64,000 nt of DNA from Lysobacter sp. ISL-50 (GTDB taxonomy: Bacteria; Pseudomonadota; Gammaproteobacteria; Xanthomonadales; Xanthomonadaceae): assembly GCF_018612875.1 (NCBI RefSeq), contig NZ_JAGGRI010000024.1, forward strand, positions 124,001 through 188,000, given 5' to 3'. Below the pieces are notes generated by a model, which was given only the letters and a program-made list of their open reading frames with translations, had not been told where the DNA came from and ran no database searches. This document shows positions 15,716 through 26,400 of the stretch, piece by piece. The position numbers and the translations under genes are program-made. The number at the start of each line of letters is the position of its first letter. Position 1 is the stretch's first letter.

Positions 15716-17329
15716 TCAGCAATCCGGAATCACCGCGCCGTTGTTGTCGCGCGCCTCGTCGTTGCCCCAGCGGCTGAGGTAGTAGGCCGAGACCCAGGCG
15801 CCGGCCGGACCGACGTCGAGATCGGTCTTGAGCCAGTAATGGTTGTAGCTGGTGCCCGAACGCACTTCCTCGCCCCAGGCCTTGCAATAGACGTAGTTGG
15901 TGCCCTGGTAGAGCGTGCCGACCGGGGTCAGCGTCGACGGCCACTTGTAGCCGGTGGCGTTGGCGAAGGTGTCCACCCAATACTTGCCGGTCGGATTCGG
16001 CGGATTGCCGCCGCCGTTGATCAGGCTGTAGTAGTTCGACCACGGGAAGTATTTGCCCGGGTCGTAGCGATTCTCGTTGCCCGACAACATGCCGTGGCCC
16101 TTGACCCGCACGCTGTCGGGGACCAGGTGGAAGGTGTCGTAACCCGGGCCGCTCCAGGCGCTGGCGCAATTCACGCCGCGGCGCGCGCAGATGCTCTTGG
16201 TCAAGCGCGCCGAGGCGTTGACCATCGCCGCGGACCAGTTGCCGGCGTCGGCGGCGCGGCCGTCGTGCTCGATGCCGACGGTGTAGTAGTTATGGTTCTT
16301 CGCGTGCCAGGCCTGATGGTACTCGCGCACCATCTGGGTGATCTGGCCGTCGGATTTGCGGATCAGGTAATGCGCCGAGACCTGCGCGGACGGGTTCTGG
16401 AACCACGAGATCGAACCGGCGTAGGAGCCTTCCATCGTGTGCATGATCACCGCGCTCATCGCATTGGAGGCGGTGCTGTAGTTGCTGGAGCTGGCCGGGT
16501 TCCAGATCGCTTCGCCGAAATCCACCGCCTTGGCGCCGACATCGGTGGCCGGCGCCTTCAGCGCGGGCGCGGCGAGTTCGCGCGCCAGCGCGTCGTTGAC
16601 GCGCACGCTGTCGTCGCCGGCGTTCATCAGCAAGGTGGGCGCGCGCAGCTTCTGCAACTGCCCGGCATCGAAGGCGCGTTCGAGCTTGAGCGGCTGCGCC
16701 TTGATCCGCACGCCTTGTTCGTCCACGCCGCGCTGCAAGGTCTGCAGCACGCCGTAGGCGAAGCTCTGCCGCGCGTAGTCGGCGATGCCGCCGTTGGCGG
16801 CGCCGTAGCCGGCGTAGCGCGCGAGCACCGGCGCCAGATCCTCGGGCTGGGCGAGCGCGCGGCTGCGCTGGTCGGACTGGCTGGCGGCGAGCGCGCGATC
16901 GAGCAGCGCGGCCGCGGCGAGGATGTTGCTTTCCGGATCGTCGATGACTTGCCGCGCGCTGCGGCCGATCAGGCGCGCGCCGTCGCCGATCTGGTCGGCG
17001 AAGCCGCCGCCGTGGTACAGGCCCATGACGCCGAAGGAGCGCGGCATGTGCAGATCGCGCGGGTCCTGCGCCGGATCGGGGCGAACGTGGGTCCAGTTGG
17101 TTTCGGCGTAGGCGATGGCTTCCAGGGAGCCGGCGGGAAGATTCGGATAGCGCGCGTAGGCGCGGCGGAAATACTCGGGATACGACGCGCGCTGCGCTTG
17201 CGCCAACACCAGGGCGTTGGTCTTTTCCAGGTTCAGTTGCAATGTGTCGAAGCGGTCGCTTGCGCCGGCCAGGGCCGAAGTCAGCAGGAGCGAGCAGCCC
17301 AGGGCTGCGGCGAGAGAGTGCGGATGCAT
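15716..17329 (-). CDS. Secreted N-acetylmuramoyl-L-alanine amidase with SH3-like C-terminal domain
   Basis: A 537-residue paralogue of the amidase at 5247. It begins with a signal peptide (LAAALGCSLLLTSALAGAS), followed by the same helical N-terminal region (EYFRRAYARYPNLPAGSLEA, FGVMGLYHGGGFADQIGDGA). The amidase domain has IMHTMEG, VGIEHDG, KGHGML and YDPG, so the zinc site and acid are intact. The tail differs from the paralogue: about 90 residues (YVYCKAWGEEVRSG, VSAYYLSRWGNDEA) of an SH3-like domain ending in Cys. GGAG lies 7-10 bases before the ATG at 17329; the frame is open upstream to 17512 but without such a site. It is transcribed alone. Confidence 0.92.
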   Translation of the reverse strand: MHPHSLAAALGCSLLLTSALAGASDRFDTLQLNLEKTNALVLAQAQRASYPEYFRRAYARYPNLPAGSLEAIAYAETNWTHVRPDPAQDPRDLHMPRSFGVMGLYHGGGFADQIGDGARLIGRSARQVIDDPESNILAAAALLDRALAASQSDQRSRALAQPEDLAPVLARYAGYGAANGGIADYARQSFAYGVLQTLQRGVDEQGVRIKAQPLKLERAFDAGQLQKLRAPTLLMNAGDDSVRVNDALARELAAPALKAPATDVGAKAVDFGEAIWNPASSSNYSTASNAMSAVIMHTMEGSYAGSISWFQNPSAQVSAHYLIRKSDGQITQMVREYHQAWHAKNHNYYTVGIEHDGRAADAGNWSAAMVNASARLTKSICARRGVNCASAWSGPGYDTFHLVPDSVRVKGHGMLSGNENRYDPGKYFPWSNYYSLINGGGNPPNPTGKYWVDTFANATGYKWPSTLTPVGTLYQGTNYVYCKAWGEEVRSGTSYNHYWLKTDLDVGPAGAWVSAYYLSRWGNDEARDNNGAVIPDC

Positions 17330-17758
17330 CGAACGATCTCCTTCGGACGCGGCTGCGATAAAGCCGCGTGGTTGCAAGGCAAGCATGGATCCCGTTCGTT
17401 CATTGTCGTGAGCGAGAGGTCGCGTTACGTGATCCGTTACCGGAAACCGCTGCGACATGACAGGTCGATTTGTGCCCGCGTTTCCATATCCGCGCTTTGA
17501 CCGCCGGCACATCCGTGCGATTCATGCCGATGAACGCGTAAGCTCGGCGGCTGCGTCCGCGCACGAACGGCTGTAACAAAAAAACGCCCGCGATCGCCGC
17601 GGCGCGAATAAAAAAAGTCGGCCATGGGCCGTCTGGCTCGGTCGCCGTCCCGGGTTTGCCCCGGGGCCGGTGATTTCGCCATCGCTCAGCGAGTGTCCGG
17701 CGCCAACGCCTTCGCGCGTGAGGTTTGCAACGCGCGGCGCATGCACGCCGCGTGCGAT
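17330..17758. other. Intergenic region upstream of amidase and downstream of MATE gene
   Basis: Contains the minus-strand amidase promoter region and the end of the MATE transcript. The only clear element is the terminator-like hairpin at 17578-17604. No further coding sequence is convincing. Confidence 0.5.
17578..17604 (-). terminator. Probable terminator after the MATE gene
   Basis: Read on the minus strand, CGCCGCGGCGATCGCGGGCG folds with one bulged G and is followed by seven T residues. The position, about 155 bp beyond the MATE stop, suits termination of that gene. Confidence 0.6.
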
Positions 17759-19111
17759 TCACACCGCCAGCGCGAGTTGCGGCAAGCGTTGCCGGAACTG
17801 GCGATGCAGCAGCCACAGGCTGAGCATGGCCTGCAGGGTCAGGGTCGCGACCGACAGCCACCACAGCTGACGCAGTTCGAAGCCGGGCTGCGCCGACAGC
17901 CATATCGCCGGAACCGCGAACGTCGCCAGACGGCTGGCGCTGCTGAGCAGGGCCGGCACGGTGTTGCCCAGCGCCTGGAACAGGCCCGAGCAGCTGAAGA
18001 TCAGACCCGAGGCGATGAAGTTCCACGAGATCACCGCGAGAAATTCCGCCGCGACCCGCACCACCGCTTCTTCCTGGGTGAAGCCGCGCACCAAAAGCTC
18101 CGGCCTCCACTGGCACAGCAGCGTCAGCACCAGCATCACCGCCGCGCTCATCAAGGTCGCCGCGCGAAACGTCGCGAGCACTCGTTCGGGCCGCCGCGCG
18201 CCCACGTTCTGCCCGGCCACCGGCGCGGTCGCGAACGCGATCGCCATCGCCGGCAGGAAGATCGCCTGCATGATCCGCGAACCGATGCCGTAACCGGCCT
18301 GGGCCTCGGCGCCGAAATGACGGATCACCCAATAGATCAGGCCCATGTACACGAACATCAGCGCGAACTCGCCGCCCGGCGGCAGGCCGATGGCGAGGAT
18401 GCGCTTCCACACCGACGGCCGTATCCGCAGCAGGGCCGGATCGGCGCGGACGTATTTCTCCAGGCGCAGGAAGTACCAGACCATCAGCACCAGGCCGGCG
18501 CCGATCGCGATCGAACTGGCCAGGCCGGCGCCGGCCACGCCCATCGCATGGCCGGTCAACCAGCCGGCGATCAACACCGGCGCCAGCACGATGTTGAGCA
18601 CGACGGTGAAGATCTGCACCAGCATGGTCGGCTTGGCGATGCCGGTGCCGCGCAGGGCCGCGCCCATCGCGGTCGGAATGAATTGCAGCGCCAGCCCGGG
18701 CAGGAACCAGTGCAGGTACTCGATGCCGGCCGCGGTGGTCGCCTCATTGGCGCCGAGCATGCGCATGTACGCGCCGGCCAGGGCGTAACCGGCGACCAGC
18801 ACCAGCACCATGCACGCCAGCGCCAGCAGCAGGCTCTGGTTGAACACCAGGTTGGCGTCGTCGCGATCCTTGCGGCCGGCGGCCTGCGCGATCAGCGCCA
18901 TCGTGCCGACCGCGAGGATCTGCGTCAGCGCCATGATCACGAACTGGACGTTGCCGGCGGCGCCGACGCCGGCGATCGAGGCATCGCCCAGGCGCGCGAC
19001 GAAATACAGATCGACTAGCACGTACATCATCTGGAACAGCATGCCGGCCGCGATCGGCGTGGCCATGCGCAGCAGGTGGCCGGGAATCGAGCCTTGGGTC
19101 AGGTCCTGCAT
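17759..19111 (-). CDS. MATE-family multidrug efflux transporter
   Basis: A 450-residue inner-membrane protein with about twelve hydrophobic segments in the two-fold MATE arrangement. It opens with DLTQGSIPGHLLRMATPI, the usual start of NorM/DinF-like proteins, and has the conserved LVDLYFVARLGDASIAGVGA. The family exports cationic drugs using a sodium or proton gradient. I chose the ATG at 19111; a GTG three codons upstream (19120) is possible. It stands on the same strand as the MFS gene upstream with about 158 bp between them, so they may be separate transcripts. Substrates cannot be inferred. Confidence 0.92.
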   Translation of the reverse strand: MQDLTQGSIPGHLLRMATPIAAGMLFQMMYVLVDLYFVARLGDASIAGVGAAGNVQFVIMALTQILAVGTMALIAQAAGRKDRDDANLVFNQSLLLALACMVLVLVAGYALAGAYMRMLGANEATTAAGIEYLHWFLPGLALQFIPTAMGAALRGTGIAKPTMLVQIFTVVLNIVLAPVLIAGWLTGHAMGVAGAGLASSIAIGAGLVLMVWYFLRLEKYVRADPALLRIRPSVWKRILAIGLPPGGEFALMFVYMGLIYWVIRHFGAEAQAGYGIGSRIMQAIFLPAMAIAFATAPVAGQNVGARRPERVLATFRAATLMSAAVMLVLTLLCQWRPELLVRGFTQEEAVVRVAAEFLAVISWNFIASGLIFSCSGLFQALGNTVPALLSSASRLATFAVPAIWLSAQPGFELRQLWWLSVATLTLQAMLSLWLLHRQFRQRLPQLALAV

Positions 19112-19268
19112 CGCGATCACGCAAGGAAGAAGTCGGAAGTCACGACGTTACCGCGCATGCGCACGGCCTGCACGACGTAAAAAAACAACGCATGCGGCCA
19201 TGGCGTCGTGAATCGGCCGATAGGGAAAAACCGCGCGTGCGCGGCGGGGCGCGGCGCCCCCGGCCTTG

Positions 19269-20549
19269 TTACCAGGTGTCTTCCAGATACCGCGGCTTGC
19301 ACGCCATGCGTCCGCCCACGATCAGCACCAGCAGACAGGCGCCCAGCATCGCGAACGGCCACACCCAGCCGTGGCTGAGCTCGTGCAGCCAACCGAACGC
19401 CAGCGGCCCCAGGCAGCTGATGGTGTAGCCCAGTCCCTGCATGAAGCCGGACAAGGCGGCCGAACCGCCCGGCGTGCGCGTGCGCAGATTGATCAGGGTC
19501 AGCGCCAGCGGGAACGTGCTCGGGCCCAGGCCGATCAGGCCGACCCACAGGAAGGTGCCGTGCATCGGCGCCAGCAGCAGGCCGGCGAAACCACCCAGAT
19601 ACGCCAGCACGCAGGCCAGCACGATCGGGAACGGATTGGCGATGCGCACCGCCAGCATCGGCATGCACAGCGCGCTGATCATGCCCAGGGTCGAAAACAG
19701 CGCGACCATGCTGCCGCCCAGCGCGGCGCTGCCGCCGGCTTCGACCAGCAGCTTGGGCAGCCAGGTGAACATCGAATAGGTGATCAGCGAGGTCATGCCG
19801 AACATCAGCGTCATGCCCCAGGCCACCGGCGAGCGCCAGACCTTGCCGCGCGCGACCGGCGCGGCCGGCACGGACAGTTCCGGCGCTTCATCGCCGACGG
19901 CGACGGCGCGATCGTGCGCGCTGGCCAGTTCGCGCGCCTGCGCCGAACGGCCGCGCGCTTCCATCCACAGCACCGCCAGCCACGGCAGCGCCGCGGCCAC
20001 CGCCACCAGCGACCACGACGCCAGCGACACGCGCCAGCCCGACGCCTGCGCCAGCGGCACCGCCGCCAGCGCCGGCAGGATCGTGCCCAGTTGCAGCACG
20101 GTGATGTAGGCGGTGCTGACCGTGCCGACGCGATCGCCGAAATAGCGCTTCACCAGCGGCGGCAGCACCACGTTGCCGATGCCCATGCCGGCCAGCGCGA
20201 TCGCGTTGGCCGTGAGCAACTGTCCGGTATCGCCGACGAAGCCGCGCGCCAGCAGGCCCAGCGCCGCCACCGCCATCGCCAGCAGCGCCGCGCGCTCCAG
20301 GCCGATGCGGTGCGCCAGCGCCGGCGTGGCGACGCCGAACAGGGCGAACGTCGCGGTCGGCACCATGCCGAACACGCCGGTCATGGTCGAACCGAAGGCG
20401 AATTCGCGGCCCAGCGCATCCAGCAGCGGCGTCAGCGAGGTCACCGCGGTGCGCAGGGTGAAAGCCGACAGCACGATGCCGACCAGCACCCAGGCGCGGC
20501 CCTGCCAGAGCGGACGGGCAAAGGGCGTAGGGGCTGCGGTAGCGCTCAT
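19269..20549 (-). CDS. Major facilitator superfamily transporter, CynX/NimT-like
   Basis: A 426-residue protein with twelve predicted membrane helices and a central charged cytoplasmic loop (MEARGRSAQARELASAHDRA). The N-terminus (LVGIVLSAFTLRTAVTSLTPLL) and the segment ITVLQLGTILPALAAVPLA are typical of the cyanate / 2-nitroimidazole transporter subgroup, whose actual substrates are mostly unknown. It is divergent from the DsbA-like gene across about 356 bp. Ends shortly before the MATE gene on the same strand. Confidence 0.88.
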   Translation of the reverse strand: MSATAAPTPFARPLWQGRAWVLVGIVLSAFTLRTAVTSLTPLLDALGREFAFGSTMTGVFGMVPTATFALFGVATPALAHRIGLERAALLAMAVAALGLLARGFVGDTGQLLTANAIALAGMGIGNVVLPPLVKRYFGDRVGTVSTAYITVLQLGTILPALAAVPLAQASGWRVSLASWSLVAVAAALPWLAVLWMEARGRSAQARELASAHDRAVAVGDEAPELSVPAAPVARGKVWRSPVAWGMTLMFGMTSLITYSMFTWLPKLLVEAGGSAALGGSMVALFSTLGMISALCMPMLAVRIANPFPIVLACVLAYLGGFAGLLLAPMHGTFLWVGLIGLGPSTFPLALTLINLRTRTPGGSAALSGFMQGLGYTISCLGPLAFGWLHELSHGWVWPFAMLGACLLVLIVGGRMACKPRYLEDTW

Positions 20550-20905
20550 GGCGTGGTGCGTCGTCGAAAGAAAGGGGGAATGGCGCGAGCCGCGATCGGC
20601 CCGCGCTCAGGCTCGCATCGCGAAAGCGACCGCAGCGATGCGAAACCTGGGGAGCGCCGATCGCCGACATCGCGAAGGATATCGGCAGGATGCGGGAGCG
20701 GGGTGGGCACAGTGTGGCCACTGGCCGGCATGCGCGCCAGCACCGGCGCGGCAACGGTCAGTTGCGGCAAAGTCGCCGCCTGCCGCCCCGGCCGCCGCGA
20801 TGGAACGCACCGATCCGCCGGTGCGGCCCCGCGCGGCTTGATGACGGCCAGCGCCGGGCGCATCGTCTTTGTACCTATTCGATGCGCCTGGCGCGGAGTT
20901 TCACC
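20550..20905. other. Intergenic region between divergent MFS and DsbA-like genes
   Basis: A 356-bp GC-rich stretch with no recognised repeat, RNA or convincing short gene. It should carry the two divergent promoters, but none is clear by eye. Confidence 0.4.
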
Positions 20906-21586
20906 ATGAGTTCCTTGTCCCCCAACCCGGCCCCGCGCGTGAAGATCGATTTCGTCTCCGACGTCGTCTGCCCGTGGTGCGCGGTCGGCCTGAATTCGCT
21001 CGAACAGGCCATCGCCCGGCTTGGCGACGAGGTCGAGATCGAACTGCATTTCCAGCCGTTCGAACTGAACCCGCAGATGGCCGCCGAAGGCGAGAACATC
21101 GACGAGCATCTGGCGCACAAGTACGGCCTGGGCGCGCAGCAACTGGCGCAGAACCGCGAGGCCCTGCGCCAGCGCGGCGCCGCGGTCGGCTTCGAGTTCA
21201 ACGCGCGCGACCGGATCTACAACACCTTCGACGCGCACCGACTGCTGCATTGGGCCGGCGTCGAAAGCCAGGCGCAGGAACGCGCGCTCAAGCACGCCTT
21301 GCTGAAGGCGTATTTCACCGACGGCCGCGACGTGTCCTCGCATGAGGCGCTGGTCGCGGTGGCGATCGAAGCGGGCCTGGACGGCGAACGCGCCAAGGCG
21401 CTGCTGGCCTCGGACGAATACGCCGACGCGGTGCGCGAGCAAGAGCAGTTCTATCAAAGCCAGGGCATCCGCGCGGTGCCGTCGGTGATCATCAACGACC
21501 GTCACCTGATCCAGGGCGGCCAGCCGGTGGAGCAGTTCGAAGCGGCGTTGCGACAGATCGCCGGCGTGCCGCAAGCGGCGGGTTGA
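20906..21586 (+). CDS. DsbA-family oxidoreductase (FrnE-like)
   Basis: A 226-residue thioredoxin-fold protein with the active site CPWC at Cys22-Cys25, the insert of helices typical of DsbA, and the cis-Pro loop GIRAVPSVIINDRHLI. It lacks a signal peptide, so it is cytoplasmic like FrnE and related isomerase or glutathione-linked proteins rather than periplasmic DsbA. The ATG at 20906 has GCGGAG upstream; the frame is open to 20690 but the longer N-terminus has no coding character. FrnE-like proteins are implicated in oxidative-stress tolerance; the client here is unknown. Confidence 0.88.
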   Translation: MSSLSPNPAPRVKIDFVSDVVCPWCAVGLNSLEQAIARLGDEVEIELHFQPFELNPQMAAEGENIDEHLAHKYGLGAQQLAQNREALRQRGAAVGFEFNARDRIYNTFDAHRLLHWAGVESQAQERALKHALLKAYFTDGRDVSSHEALVAVAIEAGLDGERAKALLASDEYADAVREQEQFYQSQGIRAVPSVIINDRHLIQGGQPVEQFEAALRQIAGVPQAAG

Positions 21587-22178
21587 TTGCGGGTGGATGC
21601 GACTGCGCCGCGACGCAGTCGCATCGAGCCCAACGTCGAGGCGAAGCTTCGAAATCTTTTGTGGGAGGGAGCTTCAGCCCCGACACAAGATCGCCGAGAA
21701 TCCGCGATTCGCGGTTTTCGTCGTTCGCAGCCATCATCGGATCTTGTTGAAGCCGCAATCGATCCTGAGCCTCGCGACACAACCGAGCGACGCAGCCCCG
21801 GAATCTTTTGTGGGAGGGGCTTCAGCCCCGACACCAGCTCGCCGCGAATCCACAGTCAGCGGTCTTCTGTATTCGCAACCATCATCGAGTCTTGTCCAAG
21901 CCACGATCCGCCCGTAGCATGCGCGGCGCGACCGAAGTGGATCGCGACCCCTCTTGCCAGCCCGGCTCGCGCCTGCCAGCCCTCTTTTTCGTAATCGCCG
22001 CGCCGCGCTGTCAACCCAGCGTTACTTCACGCAAGCGACCGCCCGCACAGTCTCGACCCGCCGCCTCGCGAATTCGCCGATCTGTGCCGCTTCGCGCCTT
22101 CGCATCAACGCCCTTGCAATACCGTTGCCATCAAGCGGCTCGCATGCTTCGGTCTTTCGCCAAGCAAAGGAGGGTTCG
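21587..22178. other. 592-bp gene-free region with two family 1 repeat arms
   Basis: Two direct copies of TTTTGTGGGAGG(GA)GCTTCAGCCCCGAC lie at about 21657-21685 and 21807-21837. The stretches following them are also similar to each other (CTCGCCGAGAATCCGCGATT and CTCGCCGCGAATCCACAGTC style segments), so this is a duplicated unit of about 148 bp that has diverged. No gene is supported. AAAGGAGGG at 22166-22174 serves the next gene. Confidence 0.65.
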
Positions 22179-23189
22179 ATGATCGGCTTCGACGGTATCG
22201 CGCGCGCAGTGCGCATCAGTCTCATCGCCAGCGGCCTGCTCGCCGGCGCGTTCGCAACCGACGCCACCGCGGCCGGCCTGTCGGCGCAATCGGCCGCCGA
22301 CCGCGCCGCGCTCGCCTTGCGCTGGGCACCGGTACACTACCAGGACGTCGACCAAACCGGCAGCCACGCACTCGGCGGCGGCGCCGACTACGTCACCCGC
22401 TACGACTTCGACGGCGACCTCGACGGACGCAACAACTGGGATCGCGCCGGCCAGTCCGCGTATCCGCTCGCCGCGCACGGCTACTACTCGGTGGTCGAAA
22501 CCAGCACGCACTGGTTCATCACCTATCTGTTCTTCCATCCGCGCGACTGGACCGATTCCTTCTTCGACACCGAACACGAGAACGACGCCGAAGGCGTGCT
22601 GTTCGCGATCGCCCGCGACGGCTCCACCTACGGCACGCTCAAAGCCGCGGTGACCGTCGCCCACACCGACTTCTTCTCCTTCGTCCCCGCCGGCAGCAAC
22701 TGGACCGCTGGCGCCGAAAACGTGGACGGCGCGCTGTCGTTCCTGACCTACCAAGGCGCCCCGCATCCGGTCACCGCGCAGGAAGCGAAAGGCCACGGCC
22801 TCAAGGCCTGGCCCGCCTACAACATCAACGGCGACGGCGTGATCTATTACCCCTCGCTCACCACCGCGGAAGTTCCGTCCAACGCCGACGACCGCGACGT
22901 CAAATACAAACTCATCGACATCTTCGAGCCCGGCGGCATGTGGGACCAGCGCAACAACAGCTGGTTGTTCGCCGGCTACGGCAGCTTCGCCGGCGACAAG
23001 ACCGGCGGCTGCGGCAGCGGCGCGATCGGCTGCAACACCAACTCGGCGAATGCGCCTTGGGGTTGGGACGACAGCAACGATGGTCCGGGGCGGGGGATGT
23101 TGGCTAGCGATCCGGTGGGGTTGGTGACGAACTATTTCCGGATTCCGGAAGGGGTGAGTGCTAGCTACACCTACAATACTTATCGGTAA
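22179..23189 (+). CDS. Secreted protein of unknown function
   Basis: A 336-residue exported protein. The signal peptide (ISLIASGLLAGAFATDATAA) is followed by a soluble domain rich in aromatic and acidic residues: YYSVVETSTHWFITYLFF, then FFDTEHENDAEGVLFAI, and near the end GGCGSGAIGCNTN with two Cys. The His/Asp/Glu cluster HPRDW...EHENDAEG could bind a metal. The general look recalls necrosis-inducing or Vps62-like secreted proteins, but the diagnostic NPP1 heptapeptide GHRHDWE is absent, so no family is assigned. A very strong ribosome site (AAAGGAGGG) precedes the ATG. Monocistronic. Confidence 0.8.
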   Translation: MIGFDGIARAVRISLIASGLLAGAFATDATAAGLSAQSAADRAALALRWAPVHYQDVDQTGSHALGGGADYVTRYDFDGDLDGRNNWDRAGQSAYPLAAHGYYSVVETSTHWFITYLFFHPRDWTDSFFDTEHENDAEGVLFAIARDGSTYGTLKAAVTVAHTDFFSFVPAGSNWTAGAENVDGALSFLTYQGAPHPVTAQEAKGHGLKAWPAYNINGDGVIYYPSLTTAEVPSNADDRDVKYKLIDIFEPGGMWDQRNNSWLFAGYGSFAGDKTGGCGSGAIGCNTNSANAPWGWDDSNDGPGRGMLASDPVGLVTNYFRIPEGVSASYTYNTYR

Positions 23190-23474
23190 TGCCGAATGTG
23201 TGGATCGGAAAAGTAAGAAACGATTCGGATCACACAGATAAATACGATCGGCGTTGTCTCACGTGTTGCCTTTCACTCGGTGATCCTGGACGCGGCCAGT
23301 GCGACAGCTCTCCGCGTCTGGGATCATAGGGATAAAAGACGGCGCTCGGCATCGCGTCGCGATCGGATTGCAATGGTCGAGTCTTGTAGACTGGACTGCA
23401 GGAAGGCTCCGGCGCTATGGCTGTTGCCTGAGATTCACGGAAGAAAGAAGAGCCATGTCATTTGGGGATATTTC
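23190..23474. other. Intergenic, lower-GC boundary of the Rhs island
   Basis: Base composition drops sharply after 23190 and stays lower to about 28160. The stretch holds the likely promoter region for the Rhs gene. No repeat or integrase marks the edge. Confidence 0.45.
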
Positions 23475-26400
23475 ATGAACTTGTTCGGATCGTGCCGCTG
23501 CTGGCTGACGCTGACGTTGTTGCTTGTCGCCTCGGCGGCCCATGCCCAAATCATTCCTGGCTCTGAGGGGATGTGGTACTACCCCTCATCGCTGGCGGGT
23601 GGCGGTGAGGAGTGCCGGACTCCCGAGGTCTATGCGGCGACTCCCGAAGAGGTGGCCGTCTTGCACATGCGGCATAACAATGCCGTTACGACCATGGAGT
23701 GCTTCCAGAAGTGCACTAATCCATATACGCATCTGGGCACGACGATAGTGAGCCCCACTCGAGCCGTGGCGCGTCTTAAATCGAACTGCACTAATTCCAC
23801 GTATGAGTACGATATCGTAAGAAAGAAGAGTCCCAAACCGCCCAGCTGTCCGAACGAGGGGCAGGTGGGTGCAGGGCAGGGTAGCGCTGGAAACCCCTGC
23901 AACCTGGGTACGGGAGATAAAGTTCAGGCCGCTACTGATTATCGATCTGCGGACGGTGATCTGACACTAACGCGTTACTACACCAGTGGCCCGACTAATA
24001 CGGCTTATGCCCCATTAGGGCCGAAATGGCAGTTCAGCTACGGCCATCGCGGATTAGGCTTCAACCAGCCCGTCGCCGCCGGCTTGGTGCAGGAGATGCA
24101 AGCGTTTTTCTGGCGCCCTCAGGGGAACGCGATTTTTTTCCATTACGACGCGGCCAGCGGAACTTGGTTGAGTGACCCCGATGTAAGCGAACGGCTGACC
24201 CAATTAATCGCGCCGTCGGGATTGCACGATGGTTGGGTTCTGTCGGCCAAGGCAAGCGGTGCGCGAGAAATCTACGATGCTGCAGGGCGGCTGATTCGGC
24301 TCGAAGATACTCGCGGGCCTTACAACTGGTTGACTTACGACGTAAACGGGCAACTGAGCAAGGTTACCGATCGTAAAGGACGATCTATCACGTTCGTCTT
24401 CGATAACTACAAGCAGCTGACTAAGGCTACTTTGTCTGATGGCGGTGTGATCACCTACCACTATCTGTCTGGGATGTTTTCATGGGTTACTTATCCCGAT
24501 GCCACGCCTGGGAGCCCGAGCGATAATCACTGGGTCCAGTATCACTACGAAAAGGCGGGGCAGCCGCAGTTGTTGACGGGGACTGTCGACGAAAATGGAA
24601 GTCGTTCTTCCACTTGGGATTACGATGCCGAGAATCGAGTCAATCTAAGCGTTCATGGCACTGCCACTTCAGCGATAGATCGCGTCGCTATTTCCTATGA
24701 GGCCGACGGTTCAGCGACGTTGACGCAGCCCTTGGGCGCGGTCACGACAGTCAATTTCGAAACGCTGCATGGCGTGCGACGCCTGAGTAGTCAATCCGGC
24801 CTGTGTCCGAGTTGTAACGGCGGGCAGATTAAGAAGAAGACGTTCGACGTAAATGGATATCCCGACGTCGTTACTGATTTTCGTGGCACTGAGACGAATT
24901 ACGATTACAACGCTGCGGGACTGCTGACTCAGCAGATAGAGGCTGCGAACGATACGAGTGGAGCGAGGAGCGCCACGCAGACAGACTGGGATGTTGGATT
25001 GCGCGTGCCGCTACGGCGCCGTTTGTACGATGCATCTTCGGTTTTGCTTCGGACTGATGCCTGGACATACAACGCACGTGGTCAAGCCATAACGCAATCC
25101 CAATCGGATGGAACGACTACACGCACCAGCGCAACAACTTACTGCGAGCAGTCCGGTATAGATGCTGGCACCTGTCCCTTGCTCGGATTGATCCTGTCGA
25201 AGGACGGATCGAGAACCGACGTTGCCGACGTCACTACCTTTGTCTATTACGCTAGCGACGACGCGACTTGTGTCGCGTCGCCGACCGCGTGCCCGCATCG
25301 GAAAGGCGATCTTTGGAAAGTGACGGATGCGCTTGGGGGCGTTACTGAGTTCGTGCGCTACGACGGCGCGGGGCGCACTCTTTCGATCAAGGACCCGAAC
25401 GGCGTCATCAGCGATACCGAATACAACCCGCGTGGCTGGATCGCGGCGACGAAAGTTCGGGGCCCGGACGATAGTGTCGAGACGGACGATCGGATCACCC
25501 GTTTCGAATACTGGCCGGTTGGTACGGTCAAAAGCATTGTTTTGCCCGATGGTTCGCGTACCAACTACGCATACGATGTGGCGAAGCGACTCACCGATAT
25601 CACCGATGGCGACGGCAATACGATTCATTACACACTCGACAACGCGGGCAACCGTAAGCAGGAAGACACCAAGACCGCCAGTGGAGCGCTTAAGCGGACA
25701 TTGTCCAGGGTCTATAACGTACTGGGACAGTTGCAAGCGCAGAAGGACGCTTCGCAGAACGCCACTTCATTCGACTATGACGCCAATGGCAATCTCAATA
25801 CGACCACAGATGCTCTGGGGCGCGTAACTGATCAGGATCTGGATCTGCGGAATCGACTCAGCCGCACCTTGCAGGATGTGAATGGATTGGCGGTCCAGAC
25901 GGCGTTCAAATACAACGCGCTGGACCAGCTGGAGAAGGTGACTGATCCGAAGGGGCTGGACACGGTCTACGCCTATAACGGGTTCGGCGAACAGACTCGC
26001 CTAATTAGTCCGGATACCGGCGTTACCAACTACACCTACAACGCCGCGAGTAAGGTCGCGACCAAGCAAGACGCGAACGATCCCGAGCCGCACCGCTACA
26101 TCTACGACGCATTGAATCGTCCCAAGACGGTGTCCTATACCGCCGCGGGCGGACCGGGTGTGGAGTACGACTACGGCACGGTCAACAGCGTGTGCACGGC
26201 AGGCGAGACTTTCGCGATCGGCCGCGTCACCGCGATGCGCACCGACGGTACCGAGTTGAAGTATTGCTACGACCGTTTCGGGCAGGTCGTGCGTAAGGTG
26301 CAGACGGTCGATAGCAAGAGCCTCACCTTGCGTTACGCCTACACCTTGGGCGGACAGCTGAGCGCAATGACCTATCCAGACGGCGCTGTGGTCGATTACG

